DNA of 64,000 bases, from contig NZ_QRGO01000002.1 in the NCBI RefSeq assembly GCF_003367195.1, forward strand, positions 1-64,000, read 5' to 3'. Positions 26,513 through 34,333 of the stretch are shown one piece after another; positions within the stretch are counted from its first letter, which is position 1; every line of letters starts with the position of its first letter. The notes beneath the pieces were generated by a model. The model had not been told where the DNA came from. It ran no database searches and was given only the letters and a program-made list of their open reading frames with translations. Source of the DNA: Undibacter mobilis (lineage in GTDB: Bacteria; Pseudomonadota; Alphaproteobacteria; Rhizobiales; Xanthobacteraceae). The position numbers and the translations under genes are program-made.

Positions 26513-26935
26513 CATCCCGCCCCATCTAGCGAGGGGTGTCTGATCAGCGTCTCCAGATGCTGGGGCGGGGAGCGGTGGCCGGGCACGGGGCGTCGGAGAT
26601 GCGGCGCAGCTTTCCCCTCCCGGCGGTCCAAGCCGCGCCGGGATTCCTGCACGCCTGCCGCGTGCCGGGGCCCTGACGGCCGGTACCCGGTCCTGAGTCA
26701 GAACAGGACCGGCGAGTTGCCTGCCCCTTCGGTGGAGCGTTGTCGGGCTGCGAACAGGCCGATGACGAACGGACGACCACCGGGAACGGCGCGGAGCAAA
26801 CCTATAAACACCGCGTGCGGAACGCCGGAAGTCCGGCAATTCCGTGGTGACGACGCTCGCGTGAATCTAACTCACACATCACGCGAGGCTGCGGGGCTGT
26901 TCGGGCCCCGGCGTTCCGCGCGCCCTCGTTATGGG
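26513..26935 (+). ncRNA. candidate structured non-coding RNA, about 420 nt
   Basis: Just after a near-consensus promoter come at least six perfect or near-perfect hairpins: 26516-26524/26561-26569 (9 bp), 26618-26625/26636-26643 (8 bp), 26687-26695/26704-26712 (9 bp), 26819-26829/26832-26843 (6 plus 4-5 bp), 26856-26864/26879-26887 (9 bp) and 26892-26897/26905-26910 (6 bp). Arms at 26582-26587 and 26661-26666 could close a longer domain. Frames across it are Arg/Pro/Gly-rich and lack ribosome sites. I recall similar sequence, mis-annotated as hypothetical proteins, in Bradyrhizobium relatives. It lacks RNase P, tmRNA and 6S hallmarks. The 3' end is uncertain. Confidence 0.55.
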
Positions 26936-27111
26936 GGTGATGATGGGAATGCGGATTGGGACGACGGCCTGCCCGGGGCCGACCAAACAATGCGGGCGAT
27001 GAGTCATGTCCGCGTCACGCCGCCCTCGCCCCGGTTTGACGCCGATCAAGGCGCGCACCTGCCGAAGGCCAATGCTGGGCGTTCAATAAACAAATCATCA
27101 GGGCGGACACC

Positions 27112-27918
27112 ATGAGCGCACCCCTCGGAAAGACCTCCGTGTCAGGCAAGACCGATCCCGTCGTGCAGGCGATCACGGCGCGCGATGTTGCCGACGCGCT
27201 GGCCGCCGGCCTGCGCGATTTCCAGGCCGCGCCGTCGATCGGGCTCGCCTGCGGCGCACTCTATGCCTTCGGCGGCCTCGCCATCGTGCTGAGTGTTACG
27301 GCTTTGGGCGTGAGCTATCTGGCCTATCCGCTGGCCGCCGGCTTCGCGCTGATTGGCCCCTTCGTCGCGATCGGACTCTATGAGGTGAGCCGGCGGCGCG
27401 AAACGGGCGAGCCGATTTCCTTCGCCGCCGTCTGGCGCAAGGTGACAAGCCGCAGCGAGATCGGCTGGATGGCCTTCGTCACCGTATTCGTGATGCTGAT
27501 GTGGATGTATCAGGTGCGCCTGCTGATGGCGCTGTTTCTCGGCCTCAACGTCTCGTTCGCGTCGTTCGAGCAATTCATCACCGTCGTCCTGACCACCAAT
27601 ACCGGGCTGCTGTTCCTCGCCATCGGCAATCTCGACGGCGCGGTGCTGTCGCTGATCCTGTTCTCGCTCACCGTGGTGTCGTTCCCGCTGCTGCTGGATC
27701 GCGACGTCGATTTCATCACCGCCATGATCACCAGCGTCCGCGCGGTGGTGGCCAGCCCGGTGCCGTTGATTTCATGGGCGGCGGTGATTGTGGTGTTGCT
27801 GATCGTGTCAGCGCTGCCGGCCTTTCTCGGGCTCATTCTGACGCTGCCGGTGCTCGGCCACACCACCTGGCATCTCTACCGCCGCATCGTCGCGCCGGTG
27901 GCGGCGGAAGAAACCTAG
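27112..27918 (+). CDS. DUF2189 integral membrane protein
   Basis: A 268-residue inner membrane protein with about six hydrophobic helices, at residues 46-70, 72-92, 118-140, 155-180, 185-205 and 220-250. The RRRETGEPISFAAVWRK loop after the second helix and LDRDVDFITAMITSVRAV are the DUF2189 landmarks. Function unknown; the family resembles a cytochrome c oxidase assembly or stress-related membrane protein only loosely. The first 25 residues are polar and cytoplasmic. It is preceded by the structured RNA region, with 176 featureless bases between. Confidence 0.85.
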   Translation: MSAPLGKTSVSGKTDPVVQAITARDVADALAAGLRDFQAAPSIGLACGALYAFGGLAIVLSVTALGVSYLAYPLAAGFALIGPFVAIGLYEVSRRRETGEPISFAAVWRKVTSRSEIGWMAFVTVFVMLMWMYQVRLLMALFLGLNVSFASFEQFITVVLTTNTGLLFLAIGNLDGAVLSLILFSLTVVSFPLLLDRDVDFITAMITSVRAVVASPVPLISWAAVIVVLLIVSALPAFLGLILTLPVLGHTTWHLYRRIVAPVAAEET

Positions 27919-27991
27919 CGGCCTTTGGCACGAATCGGCGGCGGCGCTAGCTTGCCTCCCGCAACCGGACCATCACGAGGGGAAACGACCC

Positions 27992-28207
27992 ATGGCCAAG
28001 CGGACGACGTTGTATTCATCGAAGGGCAAGAAGCTCTACGCGGTGCGCGACAAGGACGGCAAGTTCAAGGACATCCAGACCTATCAGCGCGCGCACGCCG
28101 CCGACATGCGTTCGAAGTCGAAGGCCGAACTGGCCACGGCCAAGAAGAAGAAAAAGAAGACCGCCAAAAAGGCGAAGAAAGCCGTGAAGAAGAAAAAGCG
28201 GCTCTAG
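27992..28207 (+). CDS. 71-residue lysine-rich small protein
   Basis: A 71-residue strongly basic protein. Residues 1-45 look like a small folded beta unit (LYSSKGKKLYAVRDKDGKF then DIQTYQRAHAADMRSKSK), and the last 25 are almost all Lys with Ala, as in histone H1-like tails. GAGGGG lies before the ATG. The tail is nearly repeated in the 22-residue peptide at 3561-3629. Binding of nucleic acid or ribosomes is likely from charge but not shown. Confidence 0.75.
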   Translation: MAKRTTLYSSKGKKLYAVRDKDGKFKDIQTYQRAHAADMRSKSKAELATAKKKKKKTAKKAKKAVKKKKRL

Positions 28208-28210
28208 GCC

Positions 28211-28432
28211 TTAGGCCGTGGCGCGCTCGCGCGCGTCATAGACCCTCACTTCGACGCCGGCATTCTGGCCCTTCAGCGTCAGTCCGCAGGACAGCGCCGC
28301 GGTCAGCGAGCCGAACTGCGAAATGCGCTGGCCGCCGACCTCGACGATATAACTCGGGTCGCTCGCGGGCACGGAGGGCGGCGAGTCCGTCGTCGGCAGA
28401 TCGGTGGCGTGGGCGGCGCTGGTGTCAGGCAT
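28211..28432 (-). CDS. small hypothetical protein
   Basis: A 73-residue protein: a Thr/Ser/Pro-rich first 30 residues, then a compact beta-rich part (SYIVEVGGQRISQFGSLTAA, GVEVRVYDARERA). GAGG lies 5 bases before the ATG at 28432; an upstream start at 28543 would add an unlikely sequence. No signal or membrane segment. It converges on the lysine-rich gene with 3 bases between stops. I do not recognise a family. Confidence 0.55.
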   Translation of the reverse strand: MPDTSAAHATDLPTTDSPPSVPASDPSYIVEVGGQRISQFGSLTAALSCGLTLKGQNAGVEVRVYDARERATA

Positions 28433-28557
28433 GAGAGCCTCATGAGAAGCCGGCCGCCATTGCGGGATGGCGCGGCCGGCCCGGGAATGGCCCGGGACCG
28501 CCGCATCATTCCGCCGCCCCGTTAAAATTAGCTGAAAATGCAATTTCCCCAGTCAAA

Positions 28558-29316
28558 TCAAGCGTGTTGGCGGTCGCCATCGATCGGGATCACCTGCCCG
28601 GAAATGGTCTTGGCCGCCGGAGAGGCAAGGAATACCGCCAGCGCGGCAATGTCCTTCGGGTCGACGAACTTCTTGATCGACTGATACGAGAAGGTCTCGC
28701 CAAGAATTTCATCCATGGTGCGGCCGGTGAGCTGCTGCTTGCCGCGGAACACGCGCTGAATGCGATCGCCTTCCACGAGCCCCGGCGCAATGGCATTGGC
28801 GCGAATGCCCCATTCGCCAAGTTCAATGGCCAGCGTCTTGGTCAGACCGATCACACCCCACTTGGTCGCGGCATAAGGCGAACGGTTCGGAATGCCAAAG
28901 CGTCCGGCCACCGACGACAGGTTGATGATGGAGCCTGCTTCCGACTGTTTCAAAAAAGGGATGGCCAACCGCGTCACGTCGAACATCGCGGTGAGGTTGA
29001 TCGCCATCACCTTGTCCCAGTCGTCGGGCGGATAGTCGGCCACCGGCAGCGTCATGCCGGCGATGCCGGCATTGTTGATCAGCACGTCGATGCCACCGAG
29101 GGCTTCGGCGGCGGCCGGCACCATCGTCTCGATATCGGCGCGCACCGCCATATCGCAGCGCTTCGCCACAAGGCCGGGGATTTCCTTCACCATGGCGGCG
29201 AGCCCCGCGTCGTCGATATCGCAGATGAAGATCTTGGCGCCGGTGGCGGCGAAGGCGCGCGCAAATTCGCGGCCAATGCCGGCCGCACCGGCGGTGATCA
29301 GGACTTTCTGTGGCAT
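28558..29316 (-). CDS. short-chain dehydrogenase/reductase
   Basis: A classical SDR of 252 residues. The nucleotide-binding loop is TAGAAGIG at residues 7-14 (first Gly replaced from the usual TGxxxGIG by Ala), the structural NNAGIAG follows near 80, and the catalytic Ser-Tyr-Lys are in LSSVAGRFG and SPYAATKWG. Asp after beta-2 (FICDIDD) favours NAD(H). The substrate is unknown; the C-terminus GQVIPIDGD is family-typical. GAGGGG before the ATG at 29316 sets the start. It lies 54 bases downstream of clpS on the same strand. Confidence 0.9.
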   Translation of the reverse strand: MPQKVLITAGAAGIGREFARAFAATGAKIFICDIDDAGLAAMVKEIPGLVAKRCDMAVRADIETMVPAAAEALGGIDVLINNAGIAGMTLPVADYPPDDWDKVMAINLTAMFDVTRLAIPFLKQSEAGSIINLSSVAGRFGIPNRSPYAATKWGVIGLTKTLAIELGEWGIRANAIAPGLVEGDRIQRVFRGKQQLTGRTMDEILGETFSYQSIKKFVDPKDIAALAVFLASPAAKTISGQVIPIDGDRQHA

Positions 29317-29370
29317 GCGTTTCCCCTCATGTTTCTTATCCTTTCCCACAAGGGGAGCGGGAAAGGAAGA

Positions 29371-29703
29371 TCACTCCTCCCTCTCCGTCGTAAAATACAG
29401 CGGGTACCCGTTCATCTTGCCGAGGTCGGTCGCTTCCTTCGCCTTGGTCTCAGCGACGTCGCGGGTATAGACCGCGATGACGCAGGCGCCCTTCTGGTGG
29501 GCGGTCATCATCACGCGATAGGCTTGGCTTTCGTTGAGCCGGAACACGGCCTTCAAGACCTGCACCACGAATTCGCGCGGCGTATAATCGTCATTGAGCA
29601 GGATCACTTTCCAGAGCGGCGGGCGGGCCACTTTGGTGTCGGACTTCTGCCGCGTTCTGGTCCGCGGCTTGGTCGTGGTGCCGGGATTGTCCGCCGGGCT
29701 CAT
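29371..29703 (-). CDS. clpS: ATP-dependent Clp protease adaptor ClpS
   Basis: ClpS of 110 residues. It binds N-degron substrates and hands them to ClpAP. The flexible N-terminal 30 residues are Thr/Lys/Arg-rich, the core has KVILLNDDYTPREFVVQVL with the Asn-Asp pair of the N-degron pocket, VMMTAHQKG with the pocket His, and GACVIAVYTRDVAETKA. Two starts 12 bases apart are possible. clpA is not in the window. Rhizobiales often carry a second clpS copy, which cannot be judged here. Confidence 0.95.
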   Translation of the reverse strand: MSPADNPGTTTKPRTRTRQKSDTKVARPPLWKVILLNDDYTPREFVVQVLKAVFRLNESQAYRVMMTAHQKGACVIAVYTRDVAETKAKEATDLGKMNGYPLYFTTEREE

Positions 29704-29863
29704 ACGGCGCTCCATTGACTGGCCTGCGACACGCCGCGATTTCCTGTTCCCGGCGCAATTCCCCCAATTGCCTATCTTTGCAAGTCCTGCCTAGAAGCAA
29801 AAGCCCTGCCCATGCCCGCGCACCGGCCGGCGCCAACAAGCTTATGTTCTGAAGGAAACGCCC

Positions 29864-30859
29864 ATGCCGACCGTCCTGCTCACGCACACGCCCGACATGC
29901 TCGCCAACTACTATGGCGACCGCGCGCTCTCCGCGCTGCGCGGGCTGTGCGACGTGCGCCTCAACGACACCGGCCGGGTGCTCGATCCAGGGGAGCTGGC
30001 GAAGCTCGCCGAAGGCTGTGACATCATCGTCTCCGACCGGCTGACCGCGGGCCCTGCGGAGTTCTTCGCCCAGGCGCCCGCCTCTCTCGCCGCCTTCCTC
30101 CGGGTCGCGGTCGATATCCGCAACATCGATGTCGCAGCCGCTTCGAAGGCCGGCATTCTGGTTACTCATGCGACGCCGGGGTTTATTGCGTCCGTCGCCG
30201 AACAGACCATCGGCTTCATGATCGATCTCGGCCGACATGTCTCCCGCTACACCGCGGAGTATCGCGCCGGACTCGATCCGCAGCCGCAGATGGGCCGTCA
30301 GCTGGCCGGGGCCACGCTTGGCATTCTCGGCTATGGCGCCATCGGCCATTATCTCGCCCGCCTCGGCGTCGCCTTCGGCATGAAGGTGATGGTGTCCGAT
30401 CCGTTCAAGACCATCAACGATCCCGGCATCGCGCAAGGCTCGTTCGAAGACGTTTTGGCCGCTTCGGATTTCCTCGTTTGTCTCGTCATCGCCAATGACG
30501 AGACGGAGAACCTGATGAATGCCGCGGCCTTCGCGCGCATGAAGACGTCGGCCTTCTTCATCAATATGTCGCGCGGCAACCTGGTCGACGAACAGGCGCT
30601 GGAGAACGCGCTCAATCGCAAGCAGATCGCCGGTGCGGCCATGGACGTCGGCCGCGCGCCGGACCAGAAGCCATCGCTGTTCCTCGCCAAACGGCCCGAC
30701 GCGGTTGCGACCCCGCACACCGCCGGGCTCACGCCCGATGCCGCCGAGCATCAGGCCTTCGACACCGTCAATCAGGTCAGGGACATCCTCGCCGGCAAGA
30801 TCCCGCCCGGTGCCGCCAATGCCGACACGGCGCATCGACTGCGCATTTTCGCAAAGTAA
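29864..30859 (+). CDS. D-2-hydroxyacid dehydrogenase family protein
   Basis: A 331-residue NAD-dependent oxidoreductase of the D-isomer 2-hydroxyacid dehydrogenase fold. The Rossmann loop GATLGILGYGAIGHYLA, VSDPFKT after beta-2, NMSRGNLVDEQALENAL with the substrate Arg, and ATPHTAG with the catalytic His are present. The Glu expected in the DVFxxEP motif is not: this gene reads MDVGRAPDQKP, so activity may differ. The substrate is unknown. AAGGAA precedes the ATG. It is divergent from clpS with about 160 bases between. Confidence 0.88.
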   Translation: MPTVLLTHTPDMLANYYGDRALSALRGLCDVRLNDTGRVLDPGELAKLAEGCDIIVSDRLTAGPAEFFAQAPASLAAFLRVAVDIRNIDVAAASKAGILVTHATPGFIASVAEQTIGFMIDLGRHVSRYTAEYRAGLDPQPQMGRQLAGATLGILGYGAIGHYLARLGVAFGMKVMVSDPFKTINDPGIAQGSFEDVLAASDFLVCLVIANDETENLMNAAAFARMKTSAFFINMSRGNLVDEQALENALNRKQIAGAAMDVGRAPDQKPSLFLAKRPDAVATPHTAGLTPDAAEHQAFDTVNQVRDILAGKIPPGAANADTAHRLRIFAK

Positions 30860-30948
30860 TTCGCTATTTTCGGCGACCTCGGGGCGACGGAACTTTGTTC
30901 CATCGTCGGCGTTGATGGGCATACAAACGCCACTGGGGTGACCTGCCT

Positions 30949-31095
30949 ATGAATCGTAATGTCCTTGTTATCGCCGTTGCCGTCCTCTGCGTCGCGGTGG
31001 GCGCGCTTGGTTACAAGCTCTACGAAGAGCATCGCGAGCCCAAAGGCGTGCAGCTCAATATCGGTGCGGGCGGCATATCGGTGGAAAAGAAATAA
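30949..31095 (+). CDS. 48-residue membrane-anchored small protein
   Basis: Encodes 48 residues: an N-terminal hydrophobic helix (NVLVIAVAVLCVAVGALGYK, about residues 4-23), then a charged outer part (YEEHREPKGVQLNIGAGG) ending ISVEKK. The layout, an anchor plus a short periplasmic tail with an amphipathic strand, is common in rhizobial genomes from memory and has no known function. It lies 89 bases after the dehydrogenase and is followed by two hairpins. Confidence 0.65.
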   Translation: MNRNVLVIAVAVLCVAVGALGYKLYEEHREPKGVQLNIGAGGISVEKK

Positions 31096-31128
31096 CGAGG
31101 TTTGGCGCATCGTTGATGACGCATTGCG

Positions 31129-31149
31129 TCGATTGAACGGTTCAATCGA
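31129..31149. repeat. perfect 21-base palindrome
   Basis: TCGATTGAAC (31129-31138), a central G and GTTCAATCGA (31140-31149) form a perfect inverted repeat without a real loop. That shape fits a dimeric regulator's operator better than a terminator, but the closest gene start is over 200 bases downstream. Confidence 0.55.
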
Positions 31150-31166
31150 ATTAATATGAACATAAT

Positions 31167-31201
31167 TTTCGCGCTCGCGCCCACCCGGCGCGGGCGCGAA
31201 A
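31167..31201 (+). terminator. large GC-rich hairpin, possible terminator
   Basis: TTTCGCGC and CGCGCC (from 31167) pair with GGCGCG and GCGCGAAA (to 31201) around CACCC. The 14-bp stem lies 70 bases after the 48-residue gene. The T residues are within the stem, and only a weak T-rich stretch follows. Confidence 0.45.
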
Positions 31202-31362
31202 TCGTTTCGCATGGCGTGATGGTATACGTCAGCCCTGCTGCTTCATTTGCCTTGCGGCATCGCTATCATTTTTTTCAGTACGGGGACGGCGAAGGAGTGT
31301 AACGCGCGACGGATATTGGGGAACCGTGCTGCGCGGTAGACGCAAGCAGAGAGGAGCAAGTG

Positions 31363-31566
31363 ATGAATCCGCACGCCCGAAGCGGCATCGACATCCTTCG
31401 GCAATCCCCGCGTTACCGGCCGGCCAATACATGCGCACAATGCGGTGAGGCGCTCTATTTGCCGGAATACTCCGAGTGGCTGGATGCCGGCTATGCCAGG
31501 CATCTTTGGCAGTGCGATGCCTGCGGCTACGCCTTCGAGACGACCGTACGCTTCGCAGCAGCGTAG
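31363..31566 (+). CDS. small zinc-ribbon protein
   Basis: A 67-residue protein with two CxxC pairs, NTCAQCGEALYLPEY and WQCDACGYAFETTV, spaced 29 residues apart. This is a treble-clef/zinc-ribbon layout, probably binding one zinc. The first 20 residues are basic and unstructured. GAGGAG lies 6 bases before the ATG at 31363 (a GTG one codon earlier is less likely). Such ribbons often bind nucleic acid or partner proteins. Monocistronic; no partner is visible. Confidence 0.75.
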   Translation: MNPHARSGIDILRQSPRYRPANTCAQCGEALYLPEYSEWLDAGYARHLWQCDACGYAFETTVRFAAA

Positions 31567-31643
31567 TACGCCTGACCGGCAGGAGTGGCCCCGGGCCCGG
31601 CCCGGCGAGGCTGATTGGGCTCTGCCAGTCCGCGCCTACGCAA

Positions 31644-31722
31644 GAAAGGAACCGGCTTAGACGCACGCGCCCTCGCCCCCAGAGCAACCCAGCGGCGCAG
31701 CAGCGTTAAGTCGGTTCCTTTC
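31644..31722. repeat. spaced inverted repeat between zinc-ribbon and peroxidase genes
   Basis: GAAAGGAACCG (31644-31654) pairs exactly with CGGTTCCTTTC (31712-31722), and CTTA/TAAG extends the arms after one mismatch. The 50-base centre is GC-rich. It could be a long hairpin in the leader of the peroxidase gene or the remnant ends of a small mobile element. Confidence 0.45.
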
Positions 31723-31822
31723 GCTGCCCTTCATCTCGATTGTGCAAAATGAAGTTTGGCGCGGTCCGATCACGGTAAATTGTGGCGTACTTTCGGAGCG
31801 CGGGCCGGTAGACTTCGCCGCC

Positions 31823-32389
31823 ATGATGATGCGTCGCACATTGCTGCTCGCGCTGGCCGGCCTCGCCGCCGCGCCCCGAACACTGGTCGCGCAGGCGGCC
31901 CCGATGAGTCACCTGTCCGCCTATGCCTTCCGCTTCGGCGCGCTGAACGGCGGCGATATTGCCCTGGCCGATTTCGCCGGCAAGCCAATCCTTGTCGTCA
32001 ATACAGCCTCGCAATGCGGCTATACCCCGCAATATGCCGGTCTGCAGGCGCTGTGGACCCGCTACAAGGATCGCGGCCTCGTCATTATCGGCGTGCCATC
32101 CAACGATTTCGGCGGTCAGGAGCCGGGCGGCGCTCCGGAAATCGCCCGGACCGCGCAAGACGACTATCACGTCACCTTTCCGCTCGCCGCCAAAGCTGCG
32201 GTGAAAGGTGGGGGAGCCCATCCTTTCTATCGCTGGGCCGCCGCCGAGCGTCCCCGCGAAGCGCCGCGCTGGAATTTCCACAAATATCTGATTGGCCGCG
32301 ATGGCCGGCTGAAGGCCGCCTTTGCGTCCGCGGTCGACCCGTCGGATCCGGGCCTGATCGTCGCGATCGAAACCGAGCTCGGCGCCTGA
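31823..32389 (+). CDS. exported glutathione peroxidase-like thiol peroxidase
   Basis: A 188-residue GPx-family enzyme with an N-terminal export signal (residues 1-27, two Arg then a hydrophobic run, AQA-A). The peroxidatic Cys65 is in NTASQCGYTPQYAGL; the Gln and Trp partners are in GVPSNDFGGQEPG and RWNFHKYLI. These enzymes reduce peroxides using thioredoxin or glutathione; a periplasmic site would need another reductant. Three in-frame ATGs (31823, 31826, 31829) compete. It converges on the EAL gene with 2 bases between stops. Confidence 0.88.
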   Translation: MMMRRTLLLALAGLAAAPRTLVAQAAPMSHLSAYAFRFGALNGGDIALADFAGKPILVVNTASQCGYTPQYAGLQALWTRYKDRGLVIIGVPSNDFGGQEPGGAPEIARTAQDDYHVTFPLAAKAAVKGGGAHPFYRWAAAERPREAPRWNFHKYLIGRDGRLKAAFASAVDPSDPGLIVAIETELGA

Positions 32390-32391
32390 CT

Positions 32392-34068
32392 TCAGGCCGC
32401 CGCTTCGATCGGCGCCGGTACCGGCTGCTCGCCAAGCCCGTCCATCGCATCGACCAGCTTGAGGAAGGCGCGGCCGGGCAGCGGTGGCGCAAAGACATAA
32501 CCTTGCGCCGAGCGAACGCCGATTTCGCGCAGGTGCATGACCTGTTCGAAACTCTCGACGCCCTCAGCCACCACATCCATACGCATATTGTGCGCGAGAT
32601 CGACCAAGGTTTCGATGATAGTTGTCGAATTGCGATCGGTGCCGATTGCGTCGATGAACATCTTGTCGATCTTGATGATGTCGACGCCGAGCTTGAGCAT
32701 ATAGGACAGGCCGCTATGGCCCGTGCCGACATCGTCAATGGCGATGCGGATGCCCAGGCTCTGCAAGGCGGCAATGATCTGGCGCGTGGCGGCGAAGCTC
32801 TCGATCGGATCGCGCTCTGTGATCTCGAGCACCACCTGCGTCATCTTGATCGGAGACTTGGCGAAAACGCCATAGACATCCTTGACCACCGTCTCGTCGC
32901 TGGCCAGCTTGCTGGCGAAGTTGAACGCGATCTTCAAAGCGGGCCGCTCACCAATCGCCTTGCCGGCCTCATCGCTGACACGCCGCATCAGGTCGAGCGT
33001 CATGGCGCGGATCAAACCGCTCGACTCAGCCAAGGGAATGAAGGCGGCAGGCAGCACCACCGTGCCGTCCGGTTTTTTCCAGCGCACCAGAACCTCGGCG
33101 CCACGCAGTTGCCCGGTCGTGATATCGACGATGGGCTGGTAGTACGGCACGAACTCGCCTGCGGCGAGCGCGCGCTGGATCTCCAGAACGGGGTTGTGCG
33201 GGTCGCGCCGCGCAATCAATGTTGCGAACACGCCAAGCAGCGCCAGCGCAACGCCCGCGGTGAACAAGCCCAGCCACCTCACCTCGGCGCCGCCGGCGCT
33301 GATCAGCCTGTTCGGCACCGCGATCAATACCTGGAAGCCGTACTTGGGAGAGCGGTGCTCGGCGGTGTAGCCGTCGCGGGCGGCTTGCCCGGCCGGGCGC
33401 TTGCCGAATTCGGCGAGGATGAGGTGTCCGCGAGTCTCAACCGCGGCATAGAGACCGTCCGCCTCACGTCCCGATTCCAGACCGCCGTTGAGCTCGTCCC
33501 GCAGTTCCTGCTCGAAGGCGTGAACCGCCACATGCGGCAGGAACATCCCGGCCGGCACCAGGGCGGCAATCGCGTTGGGACTGGAGCCCGCCGGGCGGCG
33601 AAAGCGAACCATCGGCTTTCCACCGGGCAGATGGACCATATCGAGCATGTAGCCCGGCGCGCCTTCAATCGCCTCGGTCGCCAGAATGCGACGCACCACG
33701 TCACGCTCAATGGCTGTCCCGCGCTGTTGCGGTGAGCACAGGATGCGCCCGCCGGCATCGAGGATGGCGATTTCCTTGATCGGAACAGCGTCGAACGTGG
33801 CGCGCTGCATTGCCTCAAGCGCGGCACTGCCGCAATCGACGACGCCAGCAGCGCTCAACGTATCGAGCGTTCTAATGACCTCGCCAGTACGACGTTCGGC
33901 AAGCGCAATCGCGTGGCGGGCGGAAACATCCGCTTCCTCTCGGCCCTGCCTGTCGATGACGCCGCTAAGCCAGAAATTGAACGCGATCAGAGGAGCACCG
34001 GCAACCAATACGCCAACTGCAATCGCAACAATATGCTGGCGCGTAAATCCCCGCGCAAAATAACCCAT
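32392..34068 (-). CDS. CSS-motif/EAL-domain cyclic-di-GMP phosphodiesterase
   Basis: A 558-residue membrane protein. Two membrane helices (about 13-35 and 265-288) flank a periplasmic CSS-type sensor domain with cysteines in VVDCGSAALEAM and ILCSPQQRG; in related proteins a disulfide between them controls activity. The EAL domain (300-545) has Glu325 in GAEVLVRW, IAFNFASK, LEITERD, IDDVGTGHSG, IKIDKMFID and AEGVESF, all the metal and substrate residues, so it should hydrolyse c-di-GMP despite Val in place of Ala in the EAL signature. It likely answers periplasmic redox state, a fit with the exported peroxidase next door. Confidence 0.92.
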   Translation of the reverse strand: MGYFARGFTRQHIVAIAVGVLVAGAPLIAFNFWLSGVIDRQGREEADVSARHAIALAERRTGEVIRTLDTLSAAGVVDCGSAALEAMQRATFDAVPIKEIAILDAGGRILCSPQQRGTAIERDVVRRILATEAIEGAPGYMLDMVHLPGGKPMVRFRRPAGSSPNAIAALVPAGMFLPHVAVHAFEQELRDELNGGLESGREADGLYAAVETRGHLILAEFGKRPAGQAARDGYTAEHRSPKYGFQVLIAVPNRLISAGGAEVRWLGLFTAGVALALLGVFATLIARRDPHNPVLEIQRALAAGEFVPYYQPIVDITTGQLRGAEVLVRWKKPDGTVVLPAAFIPLAESSGLIRAMTLDLMRRVSDEAGKAIGERPALKIAFNFASKLASDETVVKDVYGVFAKSPIKMTQVVLEITERDPIESFAATRQIIAALQSLGIRIAIDDVGTGHSGLSYMLKLGVDIIKIDKMFIDAIGTDRNSTTIIETLVDLAHNMRMDVVAEGVESFEQVMHLREIGVRSAQGYVFAPPLPGRAFLKLVDAMDGLGEQPVPAPIEAAA

Positions 34069-34333
34069 TACCGGTTCGTCCCACCCTTCTGGTGCGGCCT
34101 CCAGTGAGCCATGGCGCCGTAAAAAGCGGCTTAAGCATGGGACCCGACAATCGTGGAAAAGCCGCTGCGCATAGCCGTCAGCGCCCGCATGGTTAACAGC
34201 CTGCTAAATTGGAACACCGCCTGGATGCAGATTGCGATGAAGCGGCACGGATACGTCCGGTAATACCGCAATGACAGATGCCGCAGCCGGCATTAACGTC
34301 TAACGGGACAATTTCACACGGACGGAGGGGCGC

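Noticed and set aside
26513..26935. RNase P RNA, tmRNA or 6S RNA as identity of the structured stretch
   Set aside because: The conserved RNase P core segments, a tmRNA tag frame with T-arm and CCA, and the 6S single-bubble shape were looked for and not found.
26717..27115. 132-codon frame over the structured RNA candidate
   Set aside because: No ribosome site, Arg/Pro/Gly-rich, and it runs through several perfect stems; better explained as a by-product of an RNA.
31756..33735. 659-codon plus-strand frame across the peroxidase and EAL genes
   Set aside because: Crosses two well-supported genes on both strands and has no family features.
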